DNA of 64,000 bases from Phialophora verrucosa (GCA_002099365.1 MSED01000010.1:62001-126000), one strand, 5' to 3'. Shown: positions 1 through 15,195, numbered from the stretch's first letter. Program-made: numbers and translations. Notes: a model not told the origin generated them from the sequence alone.

Positions 1-1319
1 GAATAAAGAGATATTAAATAATATAGTAATTAGTAATAATAATTTTAATAAAGAAGGTTATATTCCTATAGTATCCGATAAATACTTTAATAATAACTTT
101 AGTACTATTTAAGTCTCTACTAATAATAATAATAATAGCGATAATAAAACCGATACTTCTCGCCTAAAGAAAAAGGGAAAATATAGCTTAATAGTTAACT
201 TAAGTTAATATAGTCTATATACCTTCTTAATAACTATATTAATAAATATAAATAATATATAATTTAATATCTTATTATTATCTAAGAGTTATTATATAAC
301 TCTCCTTCCCCGCCTATCTATACCTTAAGATAGTAATATATATATAGATCTATCTTAATAAATAGAATCGGCTACTAAAACCCCTTTTAGTAAAAGAGAA
401 AAGATACTTATATTTTAGCGTCCGCGCCCGCGAGGACTTATAAAAGCGATTATAAAAAGTAAAGCGATATTAAGATAACACTATACTATTACTATTAGAT
501 CCCTTAGTCCTAAGAGACTCTAAAGTACCTTTATAATACCGCTTAAACCCTCTTTTATAGAAGTACTAAGCTTTATTAGTATACTATTTAAGTTAATTAT
601 TATTTCTTCGGCGGTAAAAGATAAAGAGTCGATAAAAAATATATAAACTAATTAATAATTATTATATTTATTATTATAATTTATATTATCTATAATATAG
701 TAAAAACTAAAAGTACCTTTTTACTCTTTACTATACTTAATACTTTATATAATAATATTTTTATCTCTATTCTCCTTATTTTTTTATTAAAGAGGTTTCT
801 ATTTTAGGATATTAAATAGTAAGTTATAGTAATAGTTAGTATAGCGTTAGAGCTATTAGTAAAGATATATAGTTAAATAAATAGACGAGTTCTACTTAGC
901 TAAAGATATCTAGCGTCCTATACCTAGCTATATAAGGGGATATAAGCCTTTATTAACGTCTATAGAATAATAAATATTACTACTAGTATAATACCGTATC
1001 TATATATAAAATTACTAAGCTAAATCTAAATTAGCTTAAATAGTAAAGCTCTATTAGACAGTACTAGTCTAAATAGAATCTTATTACCCGGTCTAGTAAG
1101 GCTCTTAGCATTAGATTAGCTGTCTAATAGGGCTAAAAACCCTATAGGGTTATACTATCTTATCGGATTACCCGGTGTCTAATCTATAGTCTACCTTAAA
1201 TAAATTATCTTATAATACTACTTTAATATTAAGTATAAAGATTATAGAAAAATATATATATATTAATATATTAATCCTATAATAATAATAATCTAATATA
1301 TAGAGGAAAAGGTAAAATA

Positions 1320-3846
1320 AATTTAAGATATATATAAAGCCTATATATTTAGTAAAGGATATATTATAGGGGAAATATATAAGGTAGGGATCCTTATTAA
1401 TAATAGAGCGAAATAAACCTATATCGCTAAAGTATTTCTATATAATAATAAGAACTACTCGTATAAGGAATCCTACGACTACCGATATTACTATAATATA
1501 GACCTTAATATAGATAATAAAAGGATATACCCTAAAGCGTTTAAATAGATAATTAAGGAAGGGTATATATATAAGAATCTAAAATATAGAATATACTAGT
1601 ACCCTTATATTTACTATAAAATCGAATCCTACTTAATAATAACTAGAAATATAGATACTCTAATAATAGTAGAAGAAATTATAAACTACCGGGTACGCTA
1701 TAATTTCATCGCTAAATACTTCTAGTGCCAGTACCCGATAAGCTGCTACTGCCGCGAGCTAAGATATAGACACCTCTTTTATATAAACCTAGAGCGGCCG
1801 AATACCGTAATCTATCTAGAAGTATTCGGGTTTCTTAATAAATACTTTAATACAGACTATTATTAGGATATATAGCGATATATATACTAGGGAATACTAA
1901 AAAATAGCTTAGAGATAGACTAGGGAAGCCGGACTATCTCGGGACTAGGCCTTAGGCGCTTTATATAATCTTATTAGAATAGTGTACTAAGTATATTATA
2001 TTTAAAGTAAGACTTATAGGAATTAAGGCTAGGGCTTTAATAAACTATAGAGCTAACTAAAACTATATTAATAGAGATATAAGCGAGGAGCTACGAGAAT
2101 ATATAACTAAAAAGAAAATACTATACGCTCTATTAATAATAAATAAAAGAAAGACCGATATAATTATAGAATAAGTATAGGATATATTTATAATAATTAA
2201 ATAATATTATAAAAGAATTTCCCTTAATATAACGATATTACTAAAGTATAATATAATATTTAGTATAGTATAGTTATTTAACTATAACTTAAGAATATAT
2301 TAGAAAAGAAGGACTATTAAGTTTTTAGAATATAGTTATAGAAAAGAAATAGAAGATTAATTACCTTTAAGAGCCCCTATTAAAGTAATTTAGGTGCGAC
2401 TAAAGGGACGCGTTCTAGCTAGACTAGAGGCGTATAAATTACCTCTAGAATATAAAGAGTTTAAGGACTTATTCTAGGAGCGGGAAGGACTCGCCGTATT
2501 ACTTAAGTATAAACCTTAGGACTACTTAATTAAGTTTATTAAAGAAGTAAAAGAACCTTTATATAAAGGATAGTTAAGGGAACTATTTAGAAAAGAGTCT
2601 AACTTTCTATATAAATATATATAAGATCTAGAAACTAAGGGTTTTATCTAGAAGAATAATAAACTAAAAGTATTTTATAGAGTACTCTTTATTAATAAAA
2701 AGAATAAAACGCTAAGGCCTTATATCGATTTTAAACTATTAAATATAATTATTAAAAAGAATATCTATCCGATATTACTAATTTAGGAATTATAGAATTA
2801 GCTAGGAAAGGCCTAATAGTTTACTATACTTAATATACGGGACGCTTATTATTAAGTATAGATAGCTAAAGGCGAAGAATAAAAGATAGCTTTCTAAATA
2901 AATTAAGGAATTTATAAATATTTAGTTATATTATTCGGATTAATTAATACTCTCGCGATATTTTAAGCTCTTATTAATAATACACTAAAGGAATATTTAG
3001 GAGACTTTATCTTTATTTACTTAAATAATATTCTAATTTACTTTAATATCTATAAAATATATATAGAATATATTAGAAAGATAATAAAGAAGCTATAGTA
3101 AGTAGATTTACTACTTAAACTTAATAAGTATAAATTTTATAAATAAGAAATAGTATTTTTAAGCTATTTTATATTAGAAGAATAGCTAAAACTAAATCTA
3201 GCGAAAGTCTAAGCTATTAAAGAATAGCCGTAACCGAAAATAGTTAAGGAGATATAAGTATTTCTAGGACTAGCGAACTACTATTAATAGTTTATAAAGG
3301 GGTTCTCTAGACTTATAGGACTAATAACTAGATTAATAAAGAAAAAAGTAGATTTTTAGTTTAAGATAAAGGAATAAGAATCCTTTAAGGAAATTAAGAG
3401 ATACTTTACTAATATACTTATCTTAATTATCTTTAACCTAGAGAAGGAAGCCTTACTAGAAATAAATATATCTAACGAAGCGATTAGAGTATACCTTACT
3501 TAAAAGGGAGAAGATAGTAAAGCTAGACTAATAATATACTATTCCCGAAGAATAATAAGACTAGAGTTAAATTATAATATTTATAATAAAGAATTATTAA
3601 TAATTATAGAGATACTTTAATAGTAAAGGGTCTACCTTAAAGGAGCTAAATATTTACTTTAGATCTTTATAGATTATAAGAACTTACTATATTAGATTAT
3701 AATTAAGGAATTTAATAAAAGATAAGTTAGATAGATTAAGATATTTACTTAGTATAACTTCTAAATTAACTATATTTAAGGAACTAAAAATAGAAGGGCC
3801 GATACCTTTAGTAGAAGAGTAGACTATATAGGTATAATAAAACTAG
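1320..3846 (+). pseudogene. Gypsy-1A pol remnant: protease, reverse transcriptase, RNase H
   Basis: Reading TAA/TAG as RIP-altered glutamine codons gives the pol order of Ty3/Gypsy. An aspartic-protease region lies near 1,980-2,390, reverse transcriptase from about 2,600 to 3,130, and RNase H from about 3,420. The RT active-site motif Y-L-D-D reads Y-L-N-N at 3,018-3,029; both Asp-to-Asn changes are G-to-A, as expected from RIP. The frame stops being followed at 3,847, where Gypsy-2 was inserted, and resumes after 15,528. No open ATG frame survives, so the product is certainly dead. Confidence 0.75.
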
Positions 3847-4145
3847 TGTAATAGGGCGGTAATACTTACAGCGCTAATTAGCTATATGTGCCTATATAAT
3901 ATATAGATAAGTAACCGTACTATCTAATTAGTTAAATCCTTAGCGTAAGGCTATATACCTCCGCTATATATTGTAGGTAGAGTAGTTATATATATTTAAT
4001 ATATATATATACTATAGGTAATAAAATATATAATACTATTACTTATAAAGCTATTTATTACTATATAGTATACCGGGGACGAAGAGGCAGTACCTACCGC
4101 TGTATAACCTTCTACCTAGAGGCTATAAAGCCTTACCTTAGTTTA
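3847..4145 (+). repeat. Gypsy-2 5' LTR
   Basis: This 299-bp repeat begins TGTAATAGGGCGG and ends in AGTTTA (from terminal CA). It matches 15,230-15,528 almost base for base, and the differences seen are mostly C/T or G/A. Confidence 0.88.
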
Positions 4146-4899
4146 TTAGTACCTCTAATAAAAACGTTCGCCTAAGAATATTTAGACTGTAGTGACGCGG
4201 GTAAGTCTATACGCGGTAAGATAATCGGATAGACAACTAAACGACGAAACGACGATATAACGCTATAAACGACGAGGACCGACTAGACTAACTATTTATC
4301 TATCTACCGACTAATTAATTAAAACTAGAGAAGCTAGCTATATATATAGGACCGCTATACGAAAGAATTATTTAAATTACTAGCTAAGTAAGTCCGTCCC
4401 GCTATATGAGCGTAGGTTATAAACTATACTAGCTATTTAAGGAGACCGCTGCTCGAGGTGTTCTTTTAGGGTTCTAGCTATATATATTAGCTACTACTAT
4501 ATAAGGCGAAAACTAATAATTAAATAACTACCTAAAAGACTTAAGACTAATAACTAGTACTTAAAGAAGGGAATATAGTTAACCTTAATATCTCTTAAGC
4601 TCTTAAGAAGAGTAGGCTACTTAGGATTAAAGACTTACTTAGCGAGGAGCTAATATTAAAGTATTAGCTATATTTAATAAAGAGAGACTTAATAATTAAA
4701 CGCGAAGAAATAATTATAGGTAGTAATAAAAATTACTAGAATTAAACTAAGAGAGTAGATTCTCTAAAACTCTAAGACTATCTATAAATACTTAAGAAAG
4801 CGATAATTATTAATTATTAAGAGAAGTAGTCTTTTATATATATAAAAATAATAAAATATATAAATATCTAAAATTTAAATTACTTTACTTAAAAAGATA

Positions 4900-7450
4900 A
4901 GACTTATATTTATTATATTTTATTAAATTAATAGAAGAGTTAAAGATAACTTTATTTAGGGTCTCGAATAAAAAAGGAAAGATAATATCGTTTATCGCGG
5001 CGAGCGATATTATATAGGAATTATTAACGCCGAAAATCTTAACGCCGCCGGTATATACTCCTCCTACGGTAATATCTATAAGAGAGATGCTTTAGAGCTC
5101 GAATAAAAGCGATAATCTACTATATTTTAATAGAAGAAACGCGACTACCTTCTTCGAAGAGTTTAAAGAGCTATATAAATATAATTAAGTAATAAATAGT
5201 AAAGAATATATCTAAAGATTTATATATTTTATATTAAAGATAGAGAAAGAGAGGTATAAAGAGCTTATAAAGTATAATAAGATAAATTAAATTAAGTTTA
5301 AAGAGAGAGTTTTAAATAAATATAAAGATTAAGATAAGATATAGTAAATAATAAATATATATTACCTTTATATATTCTTAAGACGCCGTCGCGATAAATT
5401 TTAGAACCTTAATTTATATCTCCGTTAGTTTTGTAAGATTATAAAGTATTTAATCGATAATAAAGTAAAGACTAACTATACTTACTACTGTCTTTTCCTC
5501 TCTAGACTACTAAAGATATATATAAATAAGATTCGAAAGAAATAAAACCTAATAAATAAAAAGCTAGAGAACTTAAACTTCTAGTAGTATTAAGAATAAA
5601 TAAGAGACTTATAGGAAGTTAATAACGAGATTAGTAAGTTTATATAAAGTATACTAAACGAGAAATATTAGGATTTAATATATAAGAAAGAGACTTAACC
5701 TTCTATATTTCGGAAGAAGAAAGCTTAAGAAGATAAATATCGAAAAGATCGGCTAGACGGTATAGCCGTAAAGACTAAAGAGAATATATAGGCGTAGTTA
5801 ATAAAGCCTATAACCTTAGGAACTACTATATCTTTAGTAAATAAATTAACTTAACTAATAAAAGCGCTTACTCTACCGATCTAGATATATAATATAATTA
5901 CTCCTAACTTTATAAATAGATTAATTAAAGCCTTAAGAGGAGTTCTTCCGAAAGCGATTTAGCCTTCTTAGGGACCTTCTTTTTAAGAATAGTTAGTAAG
6001 GTTTAGTAATAATCTATAGTACTATATTAAAGAGTAATCTAATTAATATAAGTTAAATATAAGTACTACTAGAGGGAGCTACTTTCTCTATAATTAATAA
6101 GGCTATATATTACGTAAAGATCTATAGTAGATATATTAAAAAGCCGCTAATATATTATATCTTAACTTAAATTATAAGATTATACTAGAGAGGTTCTATA
6201 GTTAAGATCAGCCCTTACTAGTACTACTAATTCCGTAAAAAGAGACGAAGCTTAAATATTTAAAATAGATTATATATAAGATTAATAAGTATACTAGTAT
6301 CTCTTTTAAATAGCCTTACGGGATAAAGGAAGAGGATCTAAAGCCTCCCTTAGTAAGGATAAACCTTATTCGAGCGGTTAGATTAAAGCTAAATTATAGC
6401 GTACTAAAAGACTTAAAAAACGATTTATATATACCGAAGCTAGCTAGGCTAAAAGGAATTCGTATTAATTAGCCGAAGACTAATATTTATATTAACACTC
6501 TTAAGAAGCGACTAGTACTATAATAAAGAGGATATATATAAGCGAAACACCTCCGGACTAATATATATAAACCTATTATAGACGGTTAGCGATATTATAT
6601 AACGCGATAAGTAAAACTAAATAGAGAGATTATCTTTAATAGCACTATAGACGATATTCTTGCGCTAGAATAATTAACTAATTAGAGGCCGCTAATAACT
6701 CTATATAATATATAAGATAACTAAATATATAACCCGCGATCGAAAGATACCGAGATAGGCGATAATAACGAATATATATACTTAAGGCGAGTTTTATAGC
6801 GCCTATATATTATAAAGAAGATATAATATAAACCGCCTAATCCTAGGCCTCTCCGGAAGGTACTCTCGTAAGATTTAAATAGTATCGGAAGAATTATTAA
6901 CTAGCTGTTAAGTTAAGAGGTAACTATTTAATTATAAGATCTACTATTAATAAAAGAAATACGCGACGAGTAGTTTTCTTATAAGTATTAGTACTATAAT
7001 AAAGGTAAATAAGAGCTAATTTATTAGATATATCCTTTATAAGTTAGAATAATATAGACTTAAGAAGAATCTATTATAAGAGTTAATATAGTATAAATAA
7101 ACTTTAATAAGGATTATCTAATATATCCGTAATTATATTATAGTAGCTACCTCTATTTACTAGTAAAGATACGAGAGTAATATAAAGATTTATTACTAAA
7201 TACTAAAGCGAAGATTAATTTAATATCCTTAAGTTTAGTTAAAGACCGAGGATTATCTCGACTTATATAAAAGATAAAGTTTATCTATAATACTATAGGA
7301 TTTAATAGAGACTAAAAAGATTTTATAGATATAATTAAAGATATAGTAGTTAATATCGCTAATATTAAAGTCTTAATTAATATCTATATAATAAATATTA
7401 TAAATCTAATATATCGCTTTATTCTAAGTAAGCTGTTCTAGAAGGCTACT
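4900..7450 (+). pseudogene. Gypsy-2 gag and aspartic-protease remnant
   Basis: With TAA/TAG read as Gln, about 4,900-5,700 encodes a gag-like helical segment (a phrase such as NATTFFEEFKELYKYN near 5,130-5,190), followed by a proline-poor linker. From about 7,140 the frame reads like a retroviral-type aspartic protease: a run near 7,195-7,230 corresponds to the usual D-T-x-A-x-x-N-L motif, with Asp changed to Asn. No open frame remains. Boundaries are approximate because stops and possible indels interrupt the frame. Confidence 0.6.
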
Positions 7451-8299
7451 TAAGGCTTAATCTAGGAGAAGAATAATAATATATATATTATAAGTCTAAT
7501 AAATAGCTTTAATAAAAAGCGGCTCTAGCTTCTTATATAGTTAGCTTTAAATCTTAGTAATAATATAATAATAAGATTAATAATTAAGCTTATATATATA
7601 TCTACTTTAAAAGGCTAGATAAGTATAAAGAGATAAAAAGGCCTATACTCGCTTTAGTTAAGGCTTAGCGAAATTAAAGGAGAGTATAAGTAATCGACTT
7701 TAAGATAAACGAGAATAATACTTTAATCTCCGCCTTAGATACTTATAATCTAAGCGATAATAAGTTTAATAAAATATACTTTTAAGCTTAATCTTTTAAT
7801 ATTAAAGATAATCGATAACTAATAAAGTCCTTAAGATTATTTAATAAAGAAGCTATAATATAAGACTTAAAGAATAAGTAATATTATAAATAATATTAAT
7901 CTAGAAAGCCTTTAGAAGCTCGTATAAACACCTTATATAAGCGAAAGGCTAATAAGGTAAAACCTATTAATTTAGATTTCTAAAATAGTTTAATACCTAG
8001 TAAACTCTTAAACTAGTGTATAAGGGTATAGGAGTAAATAATAGCTACCTATAACAGCCGGCTATATATATTCTCGGATTAAATAAATCTACACTTTACT
8101 AGATTTCCTTAGAGGTAACGCTTAATATCTAAACGTCTAGAGAAACTAGTTATTAAACCTAATTTAACGACTAATAAAAAGGAGATCCTTATAAAGATTC
8201 TATATAACTGTAAAGGAGCTCTAGCTTAAGACCTTAAAGAAATTAGGCGGATTTATTATAAAGTAGTACCTCTATAGATAATAAGGATTATTCCGTATA

Positions 8300-10950
8300 C
8301 CCTATAGTAAGTAAAGAGCTTCCTTATCCTAAAAGTACTTAAGCTAGTAGTAATTATACTAATAAAGGAGAAGATTAACTTAGATCTCTTTAAATTAAGA
8401 TATAAATTATACTAAAACCCGTTCTTTCTAGTTAAGAAAAAGAAGTCTAGAGAGTATTAATTAATAATTATAGTATAAAATATTAATTAAGTAATAATTC
8501 GAGATATAAATTTACTTTCTTTAGCTAATAACTTCGCGAAAGAGTTTAGCGGAATATAAATAATCTTTTTATTAAATTAGCTCTCGAGCTATAACTAAAT
8601 TAAACTTATAAAAAAGAGCCGAGATCTAATAGAGATTTATATTCTAATCGAATTTATTTATTATATAACGCTCCTATAGAGTATAATAAATTCTATAACG
8701 TAATTTATATAGATTATAAATTAGATTCTAAAGAAATAGATATTAAAAGCTACTCAACTATTCCTAAATAATATTAATATAAAGAGGCTAAAGAGCGACT
8801 ACTAATAATAAGAGGTAGTTCCTTAAGTCCGCTTATATATACTAAAATATTTAATAAATCTAAACGCGATACTATTTAATTTTAAGCTTACTAGTGCTAC
8901 TATAGTTAAATAAAAGCTATAGCTCTATATATAAGAGATTAAAATAGTTGAGTATATTTATAATTAAGATAAATAATATCTATAATAGTTTAAGATTTAT
9001 AAGATCTTAATATAGCTAACTTTAATAAATTAGCTAAAACTTTATAGATTTCTTAGGGTTTATATATATTATCGCGTATAGATTTCGTATTTCGCAATAA
9101 TAATAAAGCCTTTATATAATTTACTTCGAAAGAATATTATTTAAGTCTAGATAAAGATATACGCTAAGAGTATAGAAGAACTAAAGAAGACGTTATCCTC
9201 TACTTTTATATTAATTAGTCTAGACTATTAAGAAGGCGCCAGCTTAATTATACTTATTATCGATATTAGCGAAAGAGGCTAGAGCGCTATAATTATATAG
9301 ATAGACCTAATAATAGATAAATAATAAACTATAAAGTATAAGAGCGGTATCTAGTCTAAAACTAAAAGGGAGTATAATATACTTAAGCGAGAGACCCGCG
9401 AATTACTAAAAGCCCTTAAGAAGTTTAAATATTAACTATATACTATTTACTTTATTATAGAGACCGATATAATAACTCTTACGGCCTAGCTTAACTAGTA
9501 ATTAACCGACTTACTTAAGGCTATTATTAATTAATAGCTAATATAGATCCGTAGATTCGATTTTAAAGTATAGCACGTTCTAGATAAGTAGAATATAGTT
9601 ACTGATACCTTATCTTAACGCCCTCCGACCTAAGAAGATATTAAAGAAGCTAAATAGAAAGAGGATATTAAGGATTAAATTAAAGCTTAAATACTCTTTA
9701 TATAAGGAAACCTTTAATTAATTAAATAAAATACTACTTATTAAGACTTTACTTTAGTAAAGCTTATAGTTACTTATACCTAAGATTAATTTGTAAGCTC
9801 TAGTAAACCTTATATAATCTAGTTATTTAAGGGAGAGTACTTAAAGGAATTAAAGAGGCTTACTAAATATTTATAAGATTAGTAATATCTTTTAGGGATA
9901 GATAATAATAAGTTTTAGAAACTTTAAAAAGATTTAGCTAACTACTTTATTAAAGGAGGATATTTATTTCGGAAGCTAATAGAGAATAAGCCGAGTAGAA
10001 GAGTAATTAATAATAATATAAAAAAGCGAAGAATACTTAAAGTAATATATAATAATATTAAATATTTTAGTCGAGAAGTAATATATTAAAGGGTATTTAA
10101 CTGTTACTACTAAGAGAGTTAATATCGAGATATAGAAGTATTTATAAAGACTTATCCGGAATACTAATTCCGTATAAGCTAAAGGCTATATAATATAATA
10201 TTCCCGACTTTAGTTAATAAGCGCTAAGAATAAGATAGCGTTAATTATACTTTAATATTAATATCTTAAGAAAAGAGATATCTTATTAAAGCCCGAAGTA
10301 ATATAAGCGGTTAAATAGAAGCTTAAGGTATTATAGCTACTAATAGTACTACTATAGTAAAGTTCCTTTAGAAAGAGATTATTTATCGCTATAGATTATT
10401 TAGATAACTAGTATATAATAGCGGACTAGAAAATAAGAGATAAGTAAAAGCACTTATAGATAAATACGGGATTAAATATATAGTTACCTCTATATATTAT
10501 CCTTAAGCGAATAGCTAGATAGAAGTTAAGTATAAAGGTGTTACAAACGCTCTCTTAAAGATAATCTATACCGATAGCGGCGGTATTTAGATAAATTATC
10601 TTTACGCTATTCTTTAAGCCGACCGAATAATAATTAAAGCTAAAACTAATATAATACTATACGAAGTTAAGTTCTTTAAATAATTAATTCTTCCTATTAA
10701 ACTTAAGATTATAATATAAAATATTATAAATTAAGATAAGATTATTAATACTATTAATTTAATTACTATATATATATAAGCCCTTAAAAGGCGTAACTAA
10801 GATTTAAAAAAGGCGGCGGTACATCTAAACTAAATATAAAGGCTAGAAAAGAAGTACTTTAATAAACGCTATAACCTATACTTATAACTACTCGAAGAGA
10901 GTATATTAATATTAAGCTATAATATAGCCGAGTTAATAAATATATCCGTA
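8300..10950 (+). pseudogene. Gypsy-2 pol remnant: reverse transcriptase, RNase H, integrase
   Basis: The conceptual frame shows RT-like text from about 8,400. The active-site F-L-D-D motif of this Gypsy subgroup appears as F-L-N-N at 8,761-8,772, so both catalytic aspartates are lost by G-to-A change. RNase H-like sequence follows at about 9,230-9,620 and integrase-like sequence at about 10,050-10,900. Assignment to Ty3/Gypsy rests on domain order and the flanking LTRs. The copy is non-functional. Confidence 0.65.
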
Positions 10951-12704
10951 AAGAAGAAGTTAGTATTCTACTAGTTTAGACTATTTAGAATTATAAAGGC
11001 GAATTAAGAGAAGAGAATATATATTTTAGCGGAACTTAATAATTCTCGACTATAGAGAACTTATATAGCTAGTTATCTTAAGCGATTTTATTAACGCCTT
11101 AATAATTTCCTTATAGATACTAAACCTATACCTAAAGATAATCCTTAAAAAGAAGAAGCTCGCGAAGTTCTAACTTTTAATCTTCTTTATTCCGCGGATA
11201 TTAAAGAGTCTTTAAATAATAATAATATACCTTTTCTATAAGAGATATCTTTATACTTACGCTAAAGCTAGCGGTTTAAATAAAGAGCGAAAATACTACT
11301 GTTGACGAATAAAGAACTAATATTTATAGTAAAGATACCTTCGGTTAGCGATAAAATTTAAGAATAATACGCCGGCTTAAATATATTTAAAGAGTCTATA
11401 GAGAAATAAAGTAAGTACTCTACTTTATACTATACTCTACTATTACGAAGTAGTAAGAGAGGTATAGTATCGCTATTACTAGTATAGGAAAGTTTAAAGT
11501 TAAATTTCTTTAGTTTATATATAGTTTTCTTTTAGTTAGATTATAATAATTTAGCGTTTAGAGTATAGTTATAATAAGGATTTTCTTAAAATTAAGTTAC
11601 TTTAGTTCGCGGATCCTATTATCTTATTAGCTTAGGATCTTAAAGAAGAGAGAAGCGATACTAGAGTAAAGTATTATTACTTTAGGTATAGTAAATATTA
11701 AAATAGATAAATAAAACTAGAAAAGTTAAGCTAGAAATAATATAGCGTATTTAGAATAAAGAAAAATTAAGGTTAGCGTTAAGACCTGTAGTATTATCTT
11801 TAATTAGCTGTATATATCTATATATTATATAAAGTTCTTAGAAGTATTATAATTAGTTAAATATCGATATAGTTAAAAGAGATATAATATTAAACGCCTT
11901 TAATAATAAATTAAGCACTAGTTATTAATAAGGGAAATAGAGCGTCCGATAATATTAAATAATAAGTATTTTAAGTATATATAATTATAATTAGAAGAGG
12001 TTAATAAACTAATATCTATATAATCGCTTAATCTTTTAAATCTCTATTCTTAAGCTATTATATAATAAATATATACTATTTAGTTTAGAGGTCTTAATAA
12101 GTTTAAGAGATAAAAAAAGTAATAAAAATACTTTATTACTTATAAATAATAATATCTTATCTTATTATATTATTATTTAATACCGAAGAATATTAGTTTA
12201 TAATATATACTTATCTTTATTTTCTCTCTCTTAACTATTTATAGATACCTTTCTTCTTAACCTTACGCCTTCCTTCTTTAATATAAACTTTAATTATTAA
12301 ATAGTCCTTCTTTATTACTAGTTTAATCTTCTAAATTATTCTAAAATCTCTAGATTAATCTTTAATATCTCTATAACTATTAGTATTTTTATTAAGTTCG
12401 CCTTTTCTCTCTCTTTTTAATATTTTAATTATACTATAAGCCTTATTTAACTATACGCTTTATTCTTATTACCTTTTAGATTCGTCTTTATAGCTTCTTA
12501 CTAAAAGCCTAGACTAATTCTACTGTTAAGATATTTAGAGCTTAGCGTTAATTATAACTAAAGCCGCCGGTTATTTAGCTAAATCCTAATTTTATAGTTC
12601 CTACTAGCCGATAATAAAAATACTAAGCTCCTAATACCTATACGGTCGATAACTAGCCTATCTTATTAGTACGTTACCCTACCCGAACTAAAGAAATATC
12701 TCTC

Positions 12705-15195
12705 GAAGTTATCGTTAAAGCTATTAATTAGGACAATCTAAACTATATTAATAACTTCTTTAGCTATATTAAAATTAAGTATAAAGAAATAGGTAATTAG
12801 CGTAATATAATAACTTAAAAGGTCTATAATTTAATAAAGTATTATAAATTTACTAAGATCGAATTTAAGAAATACTATATATTAGTTTCTAGAAAAGAAG
12901 AGTTTAGTAAAAGATATAACTGTTAAGAGGAACTCTAATCGAAACTCCTTTCGGATTATATATATATAAGCGATATTAAAATATTTATTAGTAAATATAA
13001 AGAAAAGAATATTAAGCTACTCTTAAGAGAAATTATAAAGCTACCTCTCTAAACTTCTATAAAGTTCTTTAACTAACTTATTATTCTATATAGTGAAGAT
13101 ATTATTACTTTATTAGATTAGTATTAGTATATTTAAAAGTATTTACTATATTTTAATAAGACGCCTCTAATAATATTATAAATAGTTTTATATAAGATAA
13201 TCTATTAATTTACGAGAATTAAGAGGTAGCTAAAACTAAGGCGTTACTTCTTTATTATATTATATTTAACCGCTAGCGATTTATAAATTATTATAGATAG
13301 AGACGCGGCTATTAATAAGATTACTTAAGATAGAGATTAAAGTAATCCTAAATAAACTCTTATAATTAGGAGGTATAGACTAACCGAAGTAAATAAACTA
13401 TATTAAGTTAGCGCTTAACCTTTTAACTATATAAACTTAATCGCCTTAAAAGGACGTCTAGACGCGAAGATAGCTCTATTTATACTATTAAAGTAAATTA
13501 TCGAGCCTATACTAGAGACTACTAGTTATCGGCCTATTACGCGTAAGGAGACCGGTAAACTTCTTACTCCTATAATCGCGAATCTTTTAGGATTAAGTAG
13601 GCCTACTATTACCTTAATTAAGCGACCGAATATTTAGCGGAAATAAATTAAATAAACTAATCTAAAATCACCCTAAACTTTAAGTTCTATAGCGCTAATT
13701 TCTATAAAGCTGTAGTAAAGTATAGTAATAATTAGATTAAATTTAGCTAAGATATATTAAAAAGAATTAATTTAGCTTATAAAGCCTAATAAACCCTATT
13801 CTATTCTCGAAAGTAAAGAATAGATAAAGCTAATAAAGAATAATCTTATTAATATCTTAAGGGTATTAAAAAGACCCCGCCTATAAATAATAACTCCTAG
13901 CCCTAATACTTCAATACCTATATATAAATTATCTATAAAGAAGCCGAAAATCTTTAGTATATTTTACGGTATTAAAATTAGTTAATAGACTATAAACTAG
14001 AGAATATATATTATAAGTCCCTTTAGTACTATTTTTCCGCCCGAGTTAATTATAGTTAATACTTCTTCGACGCTACCGAATCTAATCCTAAATACTTAGC
14101 TAACTATTCGGTTCGTCTAGTTAATAATCTAGCGATATATTTATTAATAAAACTTTAAGCTATAAAAGCTACTAGTAATAAAGAAAGATATAGTACGTTA
14201 TTATAAATTTAGAGCCGATAAGATAATTAGCGCGCTATCGCTACTCGTAAGATATATATTTAAATTCTATATAGCCGTATACCTTTATATAGCCGAAAAG
14301 AATATTAAATTATACCTTAAAGGTTTAGAATAAATCGTAGTATATTATAAAGATTCGATAAAAGGTCTTAACTAACTAATCGAAAGATAGAAAAAGGAAT
14401 AGAGTTAGCGGCGCTATTAAGTTCTTCCTAGCTACCTTAATTATTATATAGTTAATATTTTATTTTATAACTTAAAGATAGCTCGCCTTAGTCCTACTAA
14501 TTTCGGATAAGTTAGTAACTCCTTTATCGAAGCCGGAATTACTTCCCGCTATAAAGAGATTTATATATAATATAAATATATTATAAGCTTAATATTTTAA
14601 AGCTAAGTTAATTCCTACCTTAAAGCTAAATAAATAGTTAAGTTTAAAGGTTAGGGAGATATAAATAACTATATAAAACGCCTTATTATATTTAATAATA
14701 ACTTAAAGAGAGAAGGAAACTATTAGCTATTCCTTATCGCTAACGCTACGACTTAATCCTACTTAATTATTAATTTCTTACTAACCTAAACTTAAGGAGC
14801 TATAACTATAATAAACTTCTTTATTAAATAGCTAGATACTAAAGTCTTTAGTATTACCTCTCGTAAGATAAAGCTTATTTTAAATTAATAAAGCGACATT
14901 TATAGCTATAAACTTTAAGTTATTAAGAATACTATAGCTATTATTAATACGGAGACGTATAAATCTCGACGCCTTTAATAGATACTTTTAGCCGTTACTA
15001 TAGATATTAAAGATTAATATAAGGTTATATAGGATATCTATAGAATAATTAGATATAAGGTAAAGGCTATAGGGTTATCTCCTAAATTAAGAGTAAGAAG
15101 TCTAAAGGGATTAGAAGATAAGTAGATTAATAACTTTAGGGAGGTAATAGAGAAGCTTATAAAAGGTAATAAGATTAGTTCTAAGAGTACTTAAG
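12705..15195 (+). pseudogene. Gypsy-2 third reading frame after pol (unknown function)
   Basis: One frame (codon starts divisible by 3 in window coordinates) runs about 830 codons, from 12,705 to 15,195, interrupted only by TAA and TAG, which RIP makes from CAA/CAG. It ends just before the 3' LTR at 15,230. Translated this way it gives a plausible globular, lysine- and isoleucine-rich protein, for example NFGQVSNSFIEAGITSRYKE near 14,490. I do not recognise a domain. The absence of TGA is weak evidence because TG is depleted throughout RIP-mutated DNA. About 1.5 kb between integrase and this frame shows nothing I can assign. Confidence 0.45.

Noticed and set aside
1138..1151. Palindrome AACCCTATAGGGTT as head-to-head telomere repeat
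   Set aside because: Only about one repeat unit per side, with no further TTAGGG; probably chance.
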